A model generated the notes under the pieces. It was not told the DNA's origin, did not search any database, and saw nothing but the letters and a program-made list of their open reading frames with translations. A program made the position numbers and the translations under genes. A DNA stretch of 43,392 nt, from positions 1 to 43,392 of the IMG/VR virus record IMGVR_UViG_3300020183_000153. One strand, given 5' to 3'. The stretch comes from a virus. Shown piece by piece: positions 38,678 to 43,392 of this stretch. Position 1 is the first letter of the stretch. Each line of letters starts with the position of its first letter.

Positions 38678-38907
38678 GATTCGATTGTTATTCCAGGAGC
38701 TCTATGAAAAGTCTGGACCTTTTTCAACTCAGCCAGCTCATACACTTCAATGTTTTCTGCTATTTCTTCCATATCGTAATCTTCGTCTTGAACATAGCAT
38801 TCAAGAACCTGTGTTACGTGTTCCAGACTTCCTTTACTGATCAATTTCTCATCATAAGTGTCAATTGCAATAAATTGCTTTGCGGGGGGTGTTTTTTTCT
38901 TTGCCAT
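38674..38907 (-). CDS. Small acidic protein
   Basis: A 77-residue protein. A short basic N-terminus (MAKKKTPPAK) is followed by an acidic body (VQDEDYDMEEIAENIEVYEL) and a C-terminal AELKKVQTFHRAPGITIES. No motif is recognised. It heads a two-gene unit with the 73-aa gene (4-nt ATGA overlap). The 12 nt to the next upstream gene leave little room for a promoter, so it is probably co-transcribed with the genes at 38920-39390. Confidence 0.75.
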   Translation of the reverse strand: MAKKKTPPAKQFIAIDTYDEKLISKGSLEHVTQVLECYVQDEDYDMEEIAENIEVYELAELKKVQTFHRAPGITIES

Positions 38908-38919
38908 TTTGTTTGATTT

Positions 38920-39123
38920 TTAATTATTATATTGAGTATCAATAAAACCTCTTATATGCTTCAGCAAGGCTGGGTTATCATAAACGCTATTATTTTCATC
39001 GGTAAGCTCGTCCTCAATTACTTTACCCCTATCATCTAAATGCTCTTTATAGTAGTAGGTACGCTCGCCAATGCTTAGCTGAAAATGTCTAATGACTTGA
39101 GTAAGTTCAGATATAATACGCAT
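38920..39123 (-). CDS. Small hypothetical early protein
   Basis: A 67-residue protein (MRIISELTQVIRHFQLSIGE; YYYKEHLDDRGKVIEDELTD; ALLKHIRGFIDTQYNN) with mixed helix and charge, lacking a known motif. It starts 9 nt after the stop of the 85-aa gene and ends 12 nt before the 77-aa gene, so it lies in the middle of a short early operon transcribed from the promoter at 39412-39444. Confidence 0.74.
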   Translation of the reverse strand: MRIISELTQVIRHFQLSIGERTYYYKEHLDDRGKVIEDELTDENNSVYDNPALLKHIRGFIDTQYNN

Positions 39124-39132
39124 AAGTTAGTT

Positions 39133-39390
39133 TTAAAGGTTAAACGAATATCCTGCCTGCTTCAAGGCAGCATTAATACTTTGCTTAATATGATACCTAG
39201 GTTCAGTATCATATACCTCTCCATGCTTTTCAGCAATCTTTATTCTACCCTTATTAAACAAGTCAAGGACATCGTCCTCAGTAACCCTCTTACTGCCTAA
39301 AATCTTTTTAGTAATCGAGTTTACAACTGACTGGCAGGCCCGGTTTCCGGCTGCACTGAACATTTCGTAGTCTTTAATTTCTTTTTGCAT
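39133..39390 (-). CDS. Small hypothetical early protein
   Basis: An 85-residue helical protein (NRACQSVVNSITKKILGSKR; VTEDDVLDLFNKGRIKIAEK; YHIKQSINAALKQAGYSFNL). It has an exact early promoter (39412-39444) and the standard leader, so the start is well supported. It is the first gene of the run down to 38456. Family unknown. Confidence 0.8.
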   Translation of the reverse strand: MQKEIKDYEMFSAAGNRACQSVVNSITKKILGSKRVTEDDVLDLFNKGRIKIAEKHGEVYDTEPRYHIKQSINAALKQAGYSFNL

Positions 39391-39411
39391 ACGTTTGATT
39401 TTTAATTTGAA

Positions 39412-39444
39412 CTAAAGATAAGATTTATTTTCCGTACTGGCAAC
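39412..39444 (-). promoter_or_regulatory. Early promoter of the 85-aa gene
   Basis: Minus strand: GTTG, 20 nt, TATCTTTAG (39420-39412). The spacer opens CCAGTACGG. Confidence 0.78.
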
Positions 39445-39508
39445 TTTATTTTTAAAAAGAGAAGAGGACTTACGCCGTACTTACAGCCGCCCCCTCTCGT
39501 AGCCAAAG

Positions 39509-39862
39509 CTATGCCGTTACTAATGGTTTTGGTGCTGGAAAATAATCTAACAAGGCCTCGCGTACAACCTCCGTTACTCTTTCCTTTATCTGCTCTTCAT
39601 TAGCATCTACAGACTCGAGACTAATCTCGTTCCCGCAAAGACTAAATTCGGCCGATTCCAGATCTACCAGATCATCGGAGTACATATCCCGGAGGGCTCT
39701 CTCGACTTTAGTCTCGACCCTCTCGATAAGACCCTCGATCTTATCTGCAACCAGGTCTTGGTTCTCGTCTTCGATCTCGTTAATAAGGTTGATTACTTGG
39801 TCAGCCGAGTAGTAGCCGGGGAGCTGTTTTTTCAGTAGCTCGACTGTTTGATTTTTTGTCAT
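39509..39862 (-). CDS. Acidic early protein
   Basis: A 117-residue, strongly acidic helical protein (VINLINEIEDENQDLVADKI; EGLIERVETKVERALRDMYS; ANEEQIKERVTEVVREALLD). Its C-terminus is FPAPKPLVTA. The charge could suit a DNA mimic or a protein inhibitor, but that is speculation. It has its own early promoter (39884-39916). It ends 118 nt before the next gene, with a GC-rich stretch (CCGCCCCCTCTCG) between but no clear terminator. Confidence 0.78.
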   Translation of the reverse strand: MTKNQTVELLKKQLPGYYSADQVINLINEIEDENQDLVADKIEGLIERVETKVERALRDMYSDDLVDLESAEFSLCGNEISLESVDANEEQIKERVTEVVREALLDYFPAPKPLVTA

Positions 39863-39883
39863 ATACTTTGATTTTTAATTAGC

Positions 39884-39916
39884 CTGAAGATAAGAACTAA
39901 ATTCCATTCAGGCAAC
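39884..39916 (-). promoter_or_regulatory. Early promoter of the 117-aa gene
   Basis: Minus strand: GTTG, 20 nt, TATCTTCAG (39892-39884), exact spacing. Confidence 0.75.
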
Positions 39917-39923
39917 TTTTTTT

Positions 39924-40190
39924 TTAATTTAATTCGATATTCATTTTTTCTAGCATGGACTTAATAGGATCGTTCATTTTTTCTAGCATGGACTTAATAG
40001 GATCGTTTTTACTCCCTATTTCATCTAATATTATAGCTGCAAGGGAGTTAAGAACAAGTTCTTTAATTTTAGGATCCCGGGACATGACAGCCATGAGTGC
40101 GGCTTGTAGTTCATGACCCGGACCTATAACTTCGGCTTTAAGTTGTCCGGTTTCAGAATTGATGACGTGGATGCAGAATTTTGTTTCCAT
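39924..40190 (-). CDS. Small early protein with a duplicated 11-residue C-terminal unit
   Basis: An 88-residue protein. Residues 1-60 are alpha/beta (KFCIHVINSETGQLKAEVIG; ELQAALMAVMSRDPKIKELV). Near the C-terminus the unit NDPIKSMLEKM is present twice in a row because of a perfect 33-nt tandem repeat in the DNA. It has an exact early promoter (40221-40253) with CCAGTCTGG in the spacer. Function unknown; the repeat could be a polymorphic site. Confidence 0.78.
   Translation of the reverse strand: METKFCIHVINSETGQLKAEVIGPGHELQAALMAVMSRDPKIKELVLNSLAAIILDEIGSKNDPIKSMLEKMNDPIKSMLEKMNIELN
39942..40007. repeat. Perfect 33-nt tandem duplication
   Basis: 39942-39974 and 39975-40007 are identical. 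The length is a multiple of three, so the reading frame survives and 11 residues are duplicated. Confidence 0.92.
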
Positions 40191-40220
40191 ACTTTTGATT
40201 TTAAATTGTTATTTAATATA

Positions 40221-40253
40221 CTAAAGATAAGGACTGATTTCCAGACTGGCAAC
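40221..40253 (-). promoter_or_regulatory. Early promoter of the 88-aa gene
   Basis: Minus strand: GTTG, 20 nt, TATCTTTAG (40229-40221). The spacer opens CCAGTCTGG. Confidence 0.78.
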
Positions 40254-40267
40254 TTTTTAATAAACTT

Positions 40268-40300
40268 TTTTTTACCTATATATTATACCCTTATTTTTAG
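40268..40300 (+). promoter_or_regulatory. Possible plus-strand early promoter
   Basis: Plus strand: TTTT (40268-40271), 20 nt, TATTTTTAG (40292-40300). The -7 box and spacing fit the family; the -33 box is weak. It is back to back with the promoter at 40221-40253. Confidence 0.4.
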
Positions 40301-40317
40301 CTCTAAATAAAACAACT

Positions 40318-40404
40318 ATGAAAAGAGGTAAAGACAGTTTAGACCTGATCACGATGACAGAAGAAGAGCTTAAAGCTTTTCTATCCGGAAACAAAATTAG
40401 TTAA
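40318..40404 (+). CDS. Tiny plus-strand protein of 28 residues
   Basis: Read directly: ATG 40318, TAA 40402-40404, product MKRGKDSLDLITMTEEELKA then FLSGNKIS. The LITMTEEELKAFL helix is a common end of small phage proteins. It lies 18 nt after a promoter-like -7 box and 15 nt before the next plus-strand gene, so the two probably form a unit. This is the only place in the window where the coding strand switches. Short length limits confidence. Confidence 0.5.
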   Translation: MKRGKDSLDLITMTEEELKAFLSGNKIS

Positions 40405-40419
40405 TTTAAATTACCTATT

Positions 40420-40650
40420 ATGACAATTGCTAAAGTACTACTGTACAAATCTACCCTATCTACTATTGCATCTATTTTAGATGAAGCCAAGGAGGCTGAA
40501 CAGTCTAGATCATCAATCGTTGAACACTTGACTGGCAATAATAATAAAAATAAAAAGAAAGCTCTTGAGGAGATTGAGAGGCTTAAGACGCTGGAGGAGA
40601 TTCGCCGCCAGACTGAAGTAGCTTTATCTAAATATGAAAAACTAGGCTAG
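40420..40650 (+). CDS. Small helical plus-strand protein
   Basis: A 76-residue protein that is nearly all helix (VLLYKSTLSTIASILDEAKE; HLTGNNNKNKKKALEEIERL; EIRRQTEVALSKYEKLG). The Lys/Asn-rich middle links two helices. No family is known to me. It ends directly before the palindrome at 40652-40668 and faces the minus-strand GIY-YIG-like gene, so the palindrome could also serve as a two-way transcription end. Confidence 0.74.
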   Translation: MTIAKVLLYKSTLSTIASILDEAKEAEQSRSSIVEHLTGNNNKNKKKALEEIERLKTLEEIRRQTEVALSKYEKLG

Positions 40651-40651
40651 A

Positions 40652-40668
40652 GTACAATTGCATTGTAT
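40652..40668. repeat. Palindrome GTACAAT-TGC-ATTGTAT, copy 2 (left flank of GIY-YIG-like gene)
   Basis: Together with TCTA after it, this is a 21-nt direct repeat of 41030-41050. It follows the stop of the 76-aa gene by one base. Confidence 0.8.
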
Positions 40669-40684
40669 TCTATATATGTAGATA

Positions 40685-41026
40685 TTAAGATACACCTATC
40701 TCTTGATTATATACCTCACCTGACTTAGTAACAAGTTCGGCCCTTCTCTTTTCGGCAGCCTCTCTAGACATACCCTTGCCTACTTGTTTTACCTTAAAGT
40801 CTTCATGGTAGTCTTTACCAGACCCTTTGATGTCTTGGGCTAGATCTTTTGCACCTCCTCCAACTGTTTTTGAGTTAACATAAGTGCGAATGCCACTCAA
40901 GATGTTCTCAATGGTATAGACAGAAGAAACCATATAATGCTTACGGCCCGTCTTGTCGTTTGTAATCTCAAATACTGAGTAAGTCTTTCCAGACCCTCTA
41001 CTTCTCTTTTCACCTTCGTATATCAT
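40685..41026 (-). CDS. Degenerate GIY-YIG-fold protein
   Basis: A 113-residue protein if started at ATG 41026 (MIYEGEKRSRGSGKTYSVFE). An in-frame ATG at 41041 lies inside the flanking palindrome and is less likely. The order YSVFEITNDKTGRKHYMVSS, then RTYVNSKTVGG, then KDYHEDFKVKQVG, SREAAEKRRAELV and VYNQ follows the plan of GIY-YIG domains: first motif, T-x-x-x-x-TGK turn, second motif, EDF strand, EAxxxExxLI helix and YN. YMV replaces YIG, so activity may be altered. The gene is enclosed by 21-nt direct repeats. Family call moderate. Confidence 0.72.
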   Translation of the reverse strand: MIYEGEKRSRGSGKTYSVFEITNDKTGRKHYMVSSVYTIENILSGIRTYVNSKTVGGGAKDLAQDIKGSGKDYHEDFKVKQVGKGMSREAAEKRRAELVTKSGEVYNQEIGVS

Positions 41027-41029
41027 AGG

Positions 41030-41050
41030 GTACAATTGCATTGTATTCTA
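41030..41050. repeat. Palindrome GTACAAT-TGC-ATTGTAT plus TCTA, copy 3 (right flank of GIY-YIG-like gene)
   Basis: Exact direct repeat of 40652-40672. It ends 1 nt before the AT-rich motif at 41052-41063. Confidence 0.8.
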
Positions 41051-41051
41051 G

Positions 41052-41063
41052 TATAAATATCTA
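41052..41063 (-). promoter_or_regulatory. TAGATATTTATA motif before the GIY-YIG-like gene (late-promoter candidate)
   Basis: The minus strand reads GTTAGATATTTATACTAG about 25-37 nt upstream of ATG 41026. It is the same string as at 7441 and 25456. Confidence 0.4.
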
Positions 41064-41461
41064 ACACTTACCCTCGCTCGCCCTGCAGGCTCGCTCGGAC
41101 TCCACCCCAATTACTTCCCCTATCGAAGCGAACGAGCGTAGCGAGTGAGCGAGTCGATCGATCGAATCGATATCGATAAATGCAATTTTTGTTGCAAGTA
41201 ATACTGTTTAGAAAGGAATATAAAAGGGCTTGATATATAAGCAAAGAGGCTAAAAATAGTTAGGAGGGAGACACGTATTCCCCTCTGGCCACACCTGATT
41301 TCAGTTACTACTTATGTAGCTTATTTTTTACTAGTTCAATCATTAGGATTTACTATCCTCTTCTTTTTTTTGTATACGTCTACCCTTTCACCCTTTTATC
41401 AGTGTCAATCCCAACTCTTAGAAAACCGAAAGTAGAAGCATACTCTAAAAGTTGTAAAAAA
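41064..41461. other. About 400 nt without a gene, with iterated GAGCGAG/CTCGCTCG sequence
   Basis: No ORF of note is present on either strand. At 41073-41097 two CTCGCTCG units flank the palindrome CCTGCAGG. At 41125-41180 there is a run of short GAGCG, GCGAG, TCGATCGA and ATCGATAT units that can pair with the first block. This stretch is GC-rich, unlike the flanks. From 41180 to 41461 the sequence is A/T-rich and featureless apart from AGGAGGGAG (41262-41270) on the plus strand. It may be a structured cis element near the change of coding strand. I see no known origin motif. Confidence 0.4.
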
Positions 41462-42271
41462 TTAAACTTGAGCTGCGGTGCCGTAAACTTCTAAGTCAAA
41501 GCCATCCACCGTGTGAGAACAATTTGCATATGCGTTTGGAAATCCTGATTGGTTATCGGAACAAACTTGAGTACTATCCTCTACAATTGAAGTGGTGGCG
41601 TCCGCGGTAAAACCTGAATCTGCTGTCGAGGTTACATCAACCGATATGGAATCTCCGAAAGCTACTGTTATGTTACCACTTGAGTTACTTGTTTCGCCAA
41701 CAACCTGAGAACCGTTGACATAAATTACAAATTCCCCTGAATTTGCACCCATACTGAACGACCAATATAAGTTAACTTCAGGACAACTAACTTGAATATC
41801 TCCTCCCTTATCGGTTGCAAAAAAATACAGATTACTTTCCGTGCTGTATGTATAATCATAAGTTGATGAGAAGTAACCAACCCCTCCACTTGCAATCGAG
41901 GTACCAACAAGTGTTCCTGAAGAATTATAAGGGTAACCTAAATACAATGCCCATGTGTCTGTACTATATAACCCATATGATACACGACCAGAGGTGGTTC
42001 CCAAGTCTATTATAGCATATTCAAGTGCTGATACAGAATATTCCGAAGGGCCACAGGATGATGCACATTTATGACAATATGAATACCATTGAGTTAAATT
42101 AATATTAATGAAAGGGTTTCCTAAAACGGAAGGTAAACTTGGACTCTGTGAGTTTAGTAACACATAACCCCCTGCTGCTGCCTGTGAAAAGGAAAAGTTG
42201 GATACCGAAGATAAATCCAGCTCAGTCCTGACGTCACTTACATTCAATTGTCCACTAGCTGGAAGCGGCAT
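41462..42271 (-). CDS. Tail-fibre or adhesin-type structural protein
   Basis: A 269-residue Ser/Gly/Thr/Tyr-rich beta protein. The N-terminus (PLPASGQLNVSDVRTELDLS) matches a start often seen in tail-fibre and tail-tip proteins of diverse phages (LPxSGxxxxSDVxxEL). Near residues 59-75 there is a GNPFININLTQWYSYCHKCA segment with a Cys cluster (CHKCASSC). The C-terminal part (FGDSISVDVTSTADSGFTAD) is Ig-like. It would bind the host surface or attach a fibre. Late expression is expected, but the only motif upstream is the palindrome at 42347-42360. Confidence 0.8.
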   Translation of the reverse strand: MPLPASGQLNVSDVRTELDLSSVSNFSFSQAAAGGYVLLNSQSPSLPSVLGNPFININLTQWYSYCHKCASSCGPSEYSVSALEYAIIDLGTTSGRVSYGLYSTDTWALYLGYPYNSSGTLVGTSIASGGVGYFSSTYDYTYSTESNLYFFATDKGGDIQVSCPEVNLYWSFSMGANSGEFVIYVNGSQVVGETSNSSGNITVAFGDSISVDVTSTADSGFTADATTSIVEDSTQVCSDNQSGFPNAYANCSHTVDGFDLEVYGTAAQV

Positions 42272-42329
42272 TTATCTTAGATTTTAATTCCTCAATTATG
42301 GCTTGTTGGTCTTTGATTGCTAGTAACTC
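42255..42329 (-). pseudogene. Remnant of a fibre-chaperone C-terminal helix (S74-like)
   Basis: In a frame different from the adhesin gene I read ELLAIKDQQAIIEELKSKIN then AASS and a stop. This closely resembles the last helix of the intramolecular chaperone (peptidase S74) domain that ends many phage tail fibres. An in-frame stop precedes it by one codon, so it has no body. It seems to be the scar of a replaced fibre gene. The match is judged by eye on 24 residues. Confidence 0.35.
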
Positions 42330-42346
42330 CTACTTTTGATCATAAT

Positions 42347-42360
42347 AATAAATATTTATT
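42347..42360. promoter_or_regulatory. AT palindrome AATAAATATTTATT (late-promoter candidate)
   Basis: A perfect 14-nt palindrome 76 nt upstream of the adhesin start, containing the ATATTTAT core. Being pure A/T, it may be chance. Confidence 0.25.
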
Positions 42361-42439
42361 ACTTCTCTAGATATTTAAAAGTTACTTCACCTGTATTACT
42401 TACTTCTGGATAGGTTTGTACCCATCTAACAATATTCAT
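42359..42439 (-). CDS. Possible 26-residue protein or gene remnant
   Basis: Read directly: ATG 42439, TAA 42359-42361, product MNIVRWVQTYPEVSNTGEVT then FKYLEK. The end (TGEVTFKYLEK) looks like the last strand of a phage structural domain. With no promoter or leader visible it could be a small gene or, like the neighbouring S74-like scar, a leftover. Coding status is uncertain. Confidence 0.25.
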   Translation of the reverse strand: MNIVRWVQTYPEVSNTGEVTFKYLEK

Positions 42440-42490
42440 TAGGATTGCTTTTATACAGCAGTCTTGGATCTGTATATTTTATATTATGAT

Positions 42491-42527
42491 TTTAAAAGAC
42501 CTGGAGATTCATTATCTCTCCAGGTCT
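42491..42527 (-). terminator. Intrinsic terminator after the 64-aa gene
   Basis: On the minus strand AGACCTGGAGA, a 9-nt loop, TCTCCAGGTCT (11 perfect pairs) is followed by TTTAAAA, so the run of U after the stem is short. Confidence 0.82.
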
Positions 42528-42568
42528 GATGCAATTCTCGATACCCTATTAAGAGGTATGAATTGTGG

Positions 42569-42763
42569 TTACTTTGCTAAGACAATAGCAGCCACCTCCT
42601 CAAGATTCAAGACAATATGCACGGCATTAACATTAGCATCATCATGAAAGATTACTAAACCCTTCATTCCAGATGTGAGAGCCTTGCGAACTCTCTTTAA
42701 TACTTCCTGACCTGTTTCGTCGGTCAACTCAATCTCCTTGCCAGATTTTAAGATAATTACCAT
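42569..42763 (-). CDS. Small hypothetical protein
   Basis: A 64-residue protein (MVIILKSGKEIELTDETGQE; VLKRVRKALTSGMKGLVIFH; AVHIVLNLEEVAAIVLAK) with a compact beta-alpha-beta-beta-alpha layout. It resembles small phage proteins built around an IxLxSGKxIELTxE opening, as I recall, of unknown role. It is monocistronic, with a strong terminator, and has TATTTATA at 42784-42791 about 20 nt upstream. Function unknown. Confidence 0.78.
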   Translation of the reverse strand: MVIILKSGKEIELTDETGQEVLKRVRKALTSGMKGLVIFHDDANVNAVHIVLNLEEVAAIVLAK

Positions 42764-42783
42764 TAAATTATATTTTAATTACT

Positions 42784-42791
42784 TATAAATA
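42784..42791 (-). promoter_or_regulatory. TATTTATA motif before the 64-aa gene (late-promoter candidate)
   Basis: The minus strand reads ACTTATATTTATAAGTAATT, in which CTTATATTTATAAG is an imperfect palindrome, about 20-30 nt before ATG 42763. Confidence 0.35.
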
Positions 42792-42883
42792 TAAGTAGAT
42801 ATAGTTTACCTTCTAAATATACTTAGATATATATATGTAGGATAGCATTCGCGGGCCGTTTTTTATTTACCCGCCCCCTCCCC

Positions 42884-43039
42884 TTATTCTTCTGCTATTA
42901 ATCCTATTGAAGCCCCCCACTTTAACCATACTATTTCAATATCTAAATATTGAAAACGACTTTCTTTTTCCGATATGTCATATGTGAATTTGAATGAAGG
43001 AATAGGATAGAAGGTATTTACTTCTGTAAAAAATTTCAT
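42884..43039 (-). CDS. Small hypothetical protein of the fibre locus
   Basis: Read directly: ATG 43039, TAA 42884-42886, 51 residues (MKFFTEVNTFYPIPSFKFTY, then DISEKESRFQYLDIEIVWLK, then WGASIGLIAEE). It alternates hydrophobic and polar residues like a small beta protein. It lies between the truncated gene upstream (33-nt gap) and a GC-rich segment (42849-42880: CGCGGGCCG...CCCGCC). No family is recognised; the neighbours suggest a tail or receptor-related role, without proof. Confidence 0.6.
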   Translation of the reverse strand: MKFFTEVNTFYPIPSFKFTYDISEKESRFQYLDIEIVWLKWGASIGLIAEE

Positions 43040-43072
43040 ACTTTATAATTTTTTATATTTCACATAAATCGT

Positions 43073-43392
43073 TTACGGTAAAATTATTGTTCGGATATTA
43101 CCGTTTATATTAAGTGTTGCTTGATTATCACACATTCCATTTCCAAAATCAATTATACTAATCCATGGACTTGTGTTTGATAAGTTTCTCCTAACTGTTC
43201 TAATCTTTCCTTTAACAATCCATTTACATGTATTCCTTCTGATAAGTGGTTCAGTAATTTCTGAGAACCAACTTGTAGATCTAAGTCCTCTAACTGATTG
43301 TCCACTTGAATTACCAGTTTTCTTAAATACATCATCACGAAGTATGGGTGTATGAGAACCTTCAATTTGTTCAATTGTTTTTGTTGAGTTCC
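43073..43392 (-). CDS. Bacteroidota-type structural/surface protein, 5' part missing (cut by window edge)
   Basis: This frame is open from the right edge to TAA at 43073-43075 and has no start inside the window: ...NSTKTIEQIEGSHTPILRDD...SPWISIIDFGNGMCDNQATL, then NINGNIRTIILP. The closing IxDFGNGMCDNxATxxINGxxxxIxL is a C-terminal beta unit I recall from many proteins of Bacteroidota and their phages. A different, shorter frame with an internal ATG (43153-43374) overlaps it but lacks such a pattern, so I take this frame as the gene. The position suggests a tail-fibre or adhesin protein. Confidence 0.72.
   Translation of the reverse strand, partial: NSTKTIEQIEGSHTPILRDDVFKKTGNSSGQSVRGLRSTSWFSEITEPLIRRNTCKWIVKGKIRTVRRNLSNTSPWISIIDFGNGMCDNQATLNINGNIRTIILP

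Noticed and set aside
43153-43374. 73-aa minus-strand ORF at the right edge
   Set aside because: Overlaps the frame that ends with the recognisable GNGMCDNQATLNING unit and has no pattern of its own.

Overview
The window looks like part of the genome of a large, virulent, contractile-tailed (T4-like, myovirus-type) phage that infects a member of the Bacteroidota. The T4-like signs are a gp25-type and a gp6-type baseplate wedge protein, a gp5-type OB-fold hub protein, a gp55-type late sigma factor and a zinc-finger/toprim primase. The host assignment rests mainly on the promoters. Thirteen genes on the minus strand, plus one plus-strand site, carry the Bacteroidota-type pair of boxes (-33 TTTG or GTTG, exactly 20 nt, then TAnnTTTAG), and most starts lack a Shine-Dalgarno sequence. 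I see no tRNA, CRISPR array, integrase or insertion sequence. Nearly every gene is on the minus strand.

Layout by coordinate (transcription runs right to left). 1-6.5 kb: virion-associated or unknown proteins, including a Dps/ferritin-like protein and two Cys-rich proteins. 6.5-9.5 kb: DNA metabolism (HExxH metallopeptidase-like protein, NMN-adenylyltransferase-like protein, YqaJ/lambda-type exonuclease, DnaG-type primase, GIY-YIG nuclease). 9.5-25.4 kb: tail and baseplate operon. 25.4-27.8 kb: late sigma factor, HD hydrolase, glutaredoxin-like protein. 27.9-31.3 kb: unknown proteins, one with an internal duplication, and small membrane proteins. 31.5-40.2 kb: an early-type region of small genes, most with their own copy of one stereotyped promoter, and hairpin terminators between several of them. 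40.3-40.65 kb: two small plus-strand genes. 40.7-43.4 kb: a degenerate GIY-YIG gene between direct repeats, then a tail-fibre-type locus with remnants and a gene cut by the right edge.

The most striking object is at 32562-33446. These 885 nt contain not one G on the plus strand, so the coding (minus) strand has no C. The segment holds two intact genes (138 and 82 aa) whose proteins entirely lack Ala, Pro, Thr, His and Gln, together with their intergenic regions and their promoters, which keep the phage consensus and exact spacing. The two promoter/leader units are identical over 62 bp. The segment lies between the -7 box of the next gene's promoter and a divergent plus-strand promoter of the same family. 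That divergent promoter faces about 400 nt without a credible ORF, in which nested complementary segments and two hairpins with the same apical loop suggest a structured non-coding RNA. I know of no described system that matches this arrangement.

Other points of interest are a caspase/CHAT-like (clan CD) peptidase candidate among the early genes, a palindrome repeated three times 22-24 nt upstream of early promoters, and a conserved AT-rich motif before late genes.
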